Positions 3,577-5,739 of a stretch of DNA of 5,739 nt are shown piece after piece; the stretch's first letter is position 1, and each line of letters begins with the position of its first letter. Source of the stretch: Deinococcus ruber (GTDB lineage: Bacteria; Deinococcota; Deinococci; Deinococcales; Deinococcaceae); contig NZ_BMQL01000107.1 of the NCBI RefSeq assembly GCF_014648095.1, positions 1-5,739 of the forward strand. Reading direction: 5' to 3'. A model generated the notes under the pieces. That model made no database searches, was not told the DNA's origin, and was given only the letters and a program-made list of their open reading frames with translations. The position numbers were made by a program, and so were the translations under genes.

Positions 3577-5739
3577 ATGACCACCGCACGTCACGCCACA
3601 TCGTCACAGACTCCAGCGCGGCAAGCGCCCCTGCTGTCCCGGCCGATCCCGTCCCACTTCACCGATCAGCAGATCGCCTTCCTGGAGGCGGTGCGCGACA
3701 CCACCGGTCATTTGATGCTGCGGGCCACGGCTGGCAGCGGCAAAACCACCACCCTCACTGAAGCGGCGTGGCACCTCAATCCCCGGCAGACCGCGTGGTA
3801 CTTCGCGTACAACAAACACTCCGTTGACGGCATCAGTCCCCGCCTGCCTCGGCACGTCAAAGCCGCCACGCCGCACGCGTATGGCCGCCGCATCCTGTGC
3901 CGGACCCGTCAGGACTGGCAACTTGCCGTCGATGAGCACAAGACTGAACGCCTCGCCCGCACCCTCTACGCCGAACTGGGCGAACGCGCTGATTACCGCC
4001 GTCTCCGCGCCGTTGCCCGGCTGTGGGACAGCGCCCGCGAATACGGCCTGGATCACACCAGCCACGAAGATGACCTGATCGGCCTCGCCAGCGTGGTCGA
4101 GTGGCCGGACGAACCCCGAGCCCACGTCCTGAGCAGCCTTTTGAGCACCATGCAGCGTCTCAGCCTGCAGGACTGGGCCAGCGGCGGCTTGCCCGACTTC
4201 ACCGACTTCCTCTGGCTGCCGTTGATCTTAAATCTGGAACCCGGCAGCATCGATACAGCCTTGATTGACGAATGCCAGGATCTGACGCCGCTGCGCCAGA
4301 CCTTCCTCACGCACCTGCTGGGCCTGAATGAAGGACAAGGAGACAAGCAGGGACGCCTGATAGCCGTCGGCGATCCCGCCCAGGCCATTTACTCGTATGC
4401 CGGGGCTGACCCAAGGGGCATGTGGCGACTGACCGAGCGGATCGGTGCAACGGAATTACCGCTGAGTGTGTCGTGGCGCTGTCCAGCGCTCCACATCGAA
4501 CTGGCCCGCACCGTCAATACCTTTATCGAAAGTGCCCCTGGTGCCCCCAGCGGCACACTTGAGCATCACGCTGCCGACGAGTTGGACTATCAGGCGGGTG
4601 ATGTGATCCTCTCGCGCCTGAACAGTCCGCTGATCCGTGCGGCGCTGCACCTGATGACCAGTGGCACCAGTGTCAACATCCGGGGCCGTGACCTTGCGAC
4701 CCGCCTGGAAGCAGCGGCGACCGAAGCGTTCCCGAAGCCCTTCGTGTTGGACAGCGTCAAAGAGTTGGTCAATGTCTTCTACGAGAAGCGCGCCAAACCG
4801 TTCATCGAGAAGGCCAAGACCGGCGATCCGGAGGCCAAGAAGTTCCTGACCGACTTCAAGGACATCTGCAGTTGCCTGCGCCTCCTCGGGCAGCAGGCCG
4901 CTGAACATGGCCTCGGCACCGCTCAGCAGATCGCCACGCTGCTGCGCTCGCTCTACCGCGAGGATGCCGATGTGCTGCTCAGCACCATCCACCGCGCCAA
5001 AGGGCTGGAGTGGGACCGCGTCACCCTGCTGTATCCCGAACTGATGCCCCTGCCGAGCGGCAACTACGAAGAGGAACAGTGCGTGCTGTTCGTGGCACTG
5101 ACTCGCAGCAAAGACACCCTGCGCCTGGCCTACGGCAAGGAAGCCTGGGCCAACGGCGAGCGCCTCACCGCTGACAAGAAGACGCGCACACCACCGAGCG
5201 CGGAACCGCTGGACGAGCTGCTGGAGGAACCACTGGAAGCACCACCGGTCCTTCCAGTGGCCGCAGCTCCCTTGGAAGCACTCGCGGACGTGGACTGGGA
5301 GGCCATCACGCCGCATCCCGCCGCTACCACGCCAACGCCGACCATACGCACCGCTGTGCCACCTGCACAGTCTCCTCAAACACCGCCGGTACCCACCCCT
5401 CAGCGATCCGACCTGACGCCCACCACGCCAACGCCCGTCGTCCCAGCGGCACGTCGTCCGGTCACCTCCACGCCCATTCAGACGCGCATCTTCCAGCCAC
5501 GTGCGCCTCAAGATGAAGAGGAAGAACTAGGCCATCAGATGCTTCAGGCCCTCTCCAGCCTCACCCTCTCCACGCCCGTGCCCGTCCCCACGCCCCCTCC
5601 GGAACGTGGTCTGGCCGACCATGCCCGCAAACTTCGGCAACTCGGGCAGAGCAGCCGCCTCGACGATCCCCGCCCCACGCCGCTGTTCCACGGGCAGGAC
5701 AGCGGCAGCGTGTCCGAATTGCGGTTGCGACTGGATGCC
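3577..5739 (+). CDS. Superfamily 1 UvrD/FBH1-type DNA helicase with a long proline-rich tail (3' end beyond the window)
   Basis: The frame is open for 721 codons to the window end. SF1A helicase motifs appear in order: Q-motif FTDQQ (28-32); Walker A ATAGSGKTT (50-58, K56); AYNK (77-80) and TPHAYGRR (98-105); Walker B LIDECQD (229-235); motif III GDPAQAIYSYAGA (265-277); motif IV SVSWRCP (297-303, R301); motif V STIHRAKGLEWD (469-480); motif VI VALTRS (506-511, R510). It should be an ATP-driven 3'-5' translocase/helicase. The YNK segment, the 'DECQDLTP' Walker B and the compact core of about 520 residues are closer to FBH1-like and phage UvrD-like helicases than to UvrD, Rep or PcrA. After about residue 530 comes a Pro/Thr/Ala-rich, acidic, likely disordered tail of at least 190 residues, with an acidic EEEE patch near 648-651. 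The gene follows nucS by 37 bp and is probably co-transcribed. Its substrate is unknown. Confidence 0.9.
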   Translation, partial: MTTARHATSSQTPARQAPLLSRPIPSHFTDQQIAFLEAVRDTTGHLMLRATAGSGKTTTLTEAAWHLNPRQTAWYFAYNKHSVDGISPRLPRHVKAATPHAYGRRILCRTRQDWQLAVDEHKTERLARTLYAELGERADYRRLRAVARLWDSAREYGLDHTSHEDDLIGLASVVEWPDEPRAHVLSSLLSTMQRLSLQDWASGGLPDFTDFLWLPLILNLEPGSIDTALIDECQDLTPLRQTFLTHLLGLNEGQGDKQGRLIAVGDPAQAIYSYAGADPRGMWRLTERIGATELPLSVSWRCPALHIELARTVNTFIESAPGAPSGTLEHHAADELDYQAGDVILSRLNSPLIRAALHLMTSGTSVNIRGRDLATRLEAAATEAFPKPFVLDSVKELVNVFYEKRAKPFIEKAKTGDPEAKKFLTDFKDICSCLRLLGQQAAEHGLGTAQQIATLLRSLYREDADVLLSTIHRAKGLEWDRVTLLYPELMPLPSGNYEEEQCVLFVALTRSKDTLRLAYGKEAWANGERLTADKKTRTPPSAEPLDELLEEPLEAPPVLPVAAAPLEALADVDWEAITPHPAATTPTPTIRTAVPPAQSPQTPPVPTPQRSDLTPTTPTPVVPAARRPVTSTPIQTRIFQPRAPQDEEEELGHQMLQALSSLTLSTPVPVPTPPPERGLADHARKLRQLGQSSRLDDPRPTPLFHGQDSGSVSELRLRLDA
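5326..5435 (+). repeat. 14-base direct repeat inside the helicase tail coding region
   Basis: ACCACGCCAACGCC occurs at 5326-5339 and again at 5422-5435 in the same reading frame (TTPTP). Shorter CCACGCC copies recur near 5470, 5570 and 5590. This is coding low complexity in the Pro/Thr-rich tail, and slippage or recombination here could change tail length. Confidence 0.6.

Noticed and set aside
2709..3584. Upstream extension of the 203-aa gene to a 495-codon frame
   Set aside because: The extension lies fully antisense to nucS and is Gly/Val-rich shadow sequence; promoter evidence supports the start at 2708.
3604..4125. Minus-strand frame of 173 codons opposite the helicase N-terminus
   Set aside because: It is antisense to the Walker A region and has no ribosome binding site or family features.
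4456..5511. Minus-strand frame of 351 codons opposite the helicase
   Set aside because: It is Gly/Arg/Trp-rich shadow sequence opposite helicase motifs V and VI and the tail, without a recognisable motif.
5326..5600. Repeats in the helicase tail as a possible CRISPR or replication iteron array
   Set aside because: The repeats are short, irregularly spaced, in frame, and explained by Pro/Thr-rich coding.

Overview
The window is GC-rich, densely packed bacterial DNA and looks like a Deinococcus accessory or secondary-replicon DNA-repair region. The genus call rests on three things. The LexA-like protein resembles the Deinococcus radiodurans LexA sequence as I remember it. An ImuY-like gene follows lexA, the arrangement I recall for the Deinococcus deserti mutagenesis operon. 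Two start codons have a TAnnnT -10 element about 6 nt upstream, the arrangement of leaderless Deinococcus mRNAs. No database search was possible.

Left part (1-2014, all minus strand, read right to left): an HMCES/YedK-family (SRAP) abasic-site protein (2014 to 1415); an 88-bp gap with a dyad, repeated CCGTTT units and a possible promoter; an unrecognised 96-aa protein (1325 to 1035); lexA (1031 to 378); and the first 126 codons of an ImuB/ImuY-like Y-family polymerase homologue (378 to beyond base 1). The last three are 3 bp apart or overlap by 1 bp and so almost certainly form one operon. The ImuY-like part has lost all three positions that are catalytic carboxylates in active Y-family polymerases.

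Middle (2097-2780): an unrecognised 203-aa protein on the minus strand, then a 72-bp divergent promoter region.

Right part (2781-5739, plus strand): a complete NucS/EndoMS mismatch endonuclease with a C-terminal sliding-clamp-type motif, then, 37 bp on, a superfamily 1 UvrD/FBH1-type helicase with a long proline-rich tail. The helicase is still open at the window end after 721 codons.

Taken together, a LexA-linked error-prone bypass operon with an abasic-site shield lies back to back with a non-canonical mismatch nuclease and a helicase, so mutation-making and mutation-removing functions sit side by side. I see no RNA genes, CRISPR arrays, insertion sequences or origins, and no stretch over 100 bases lacks a gene.
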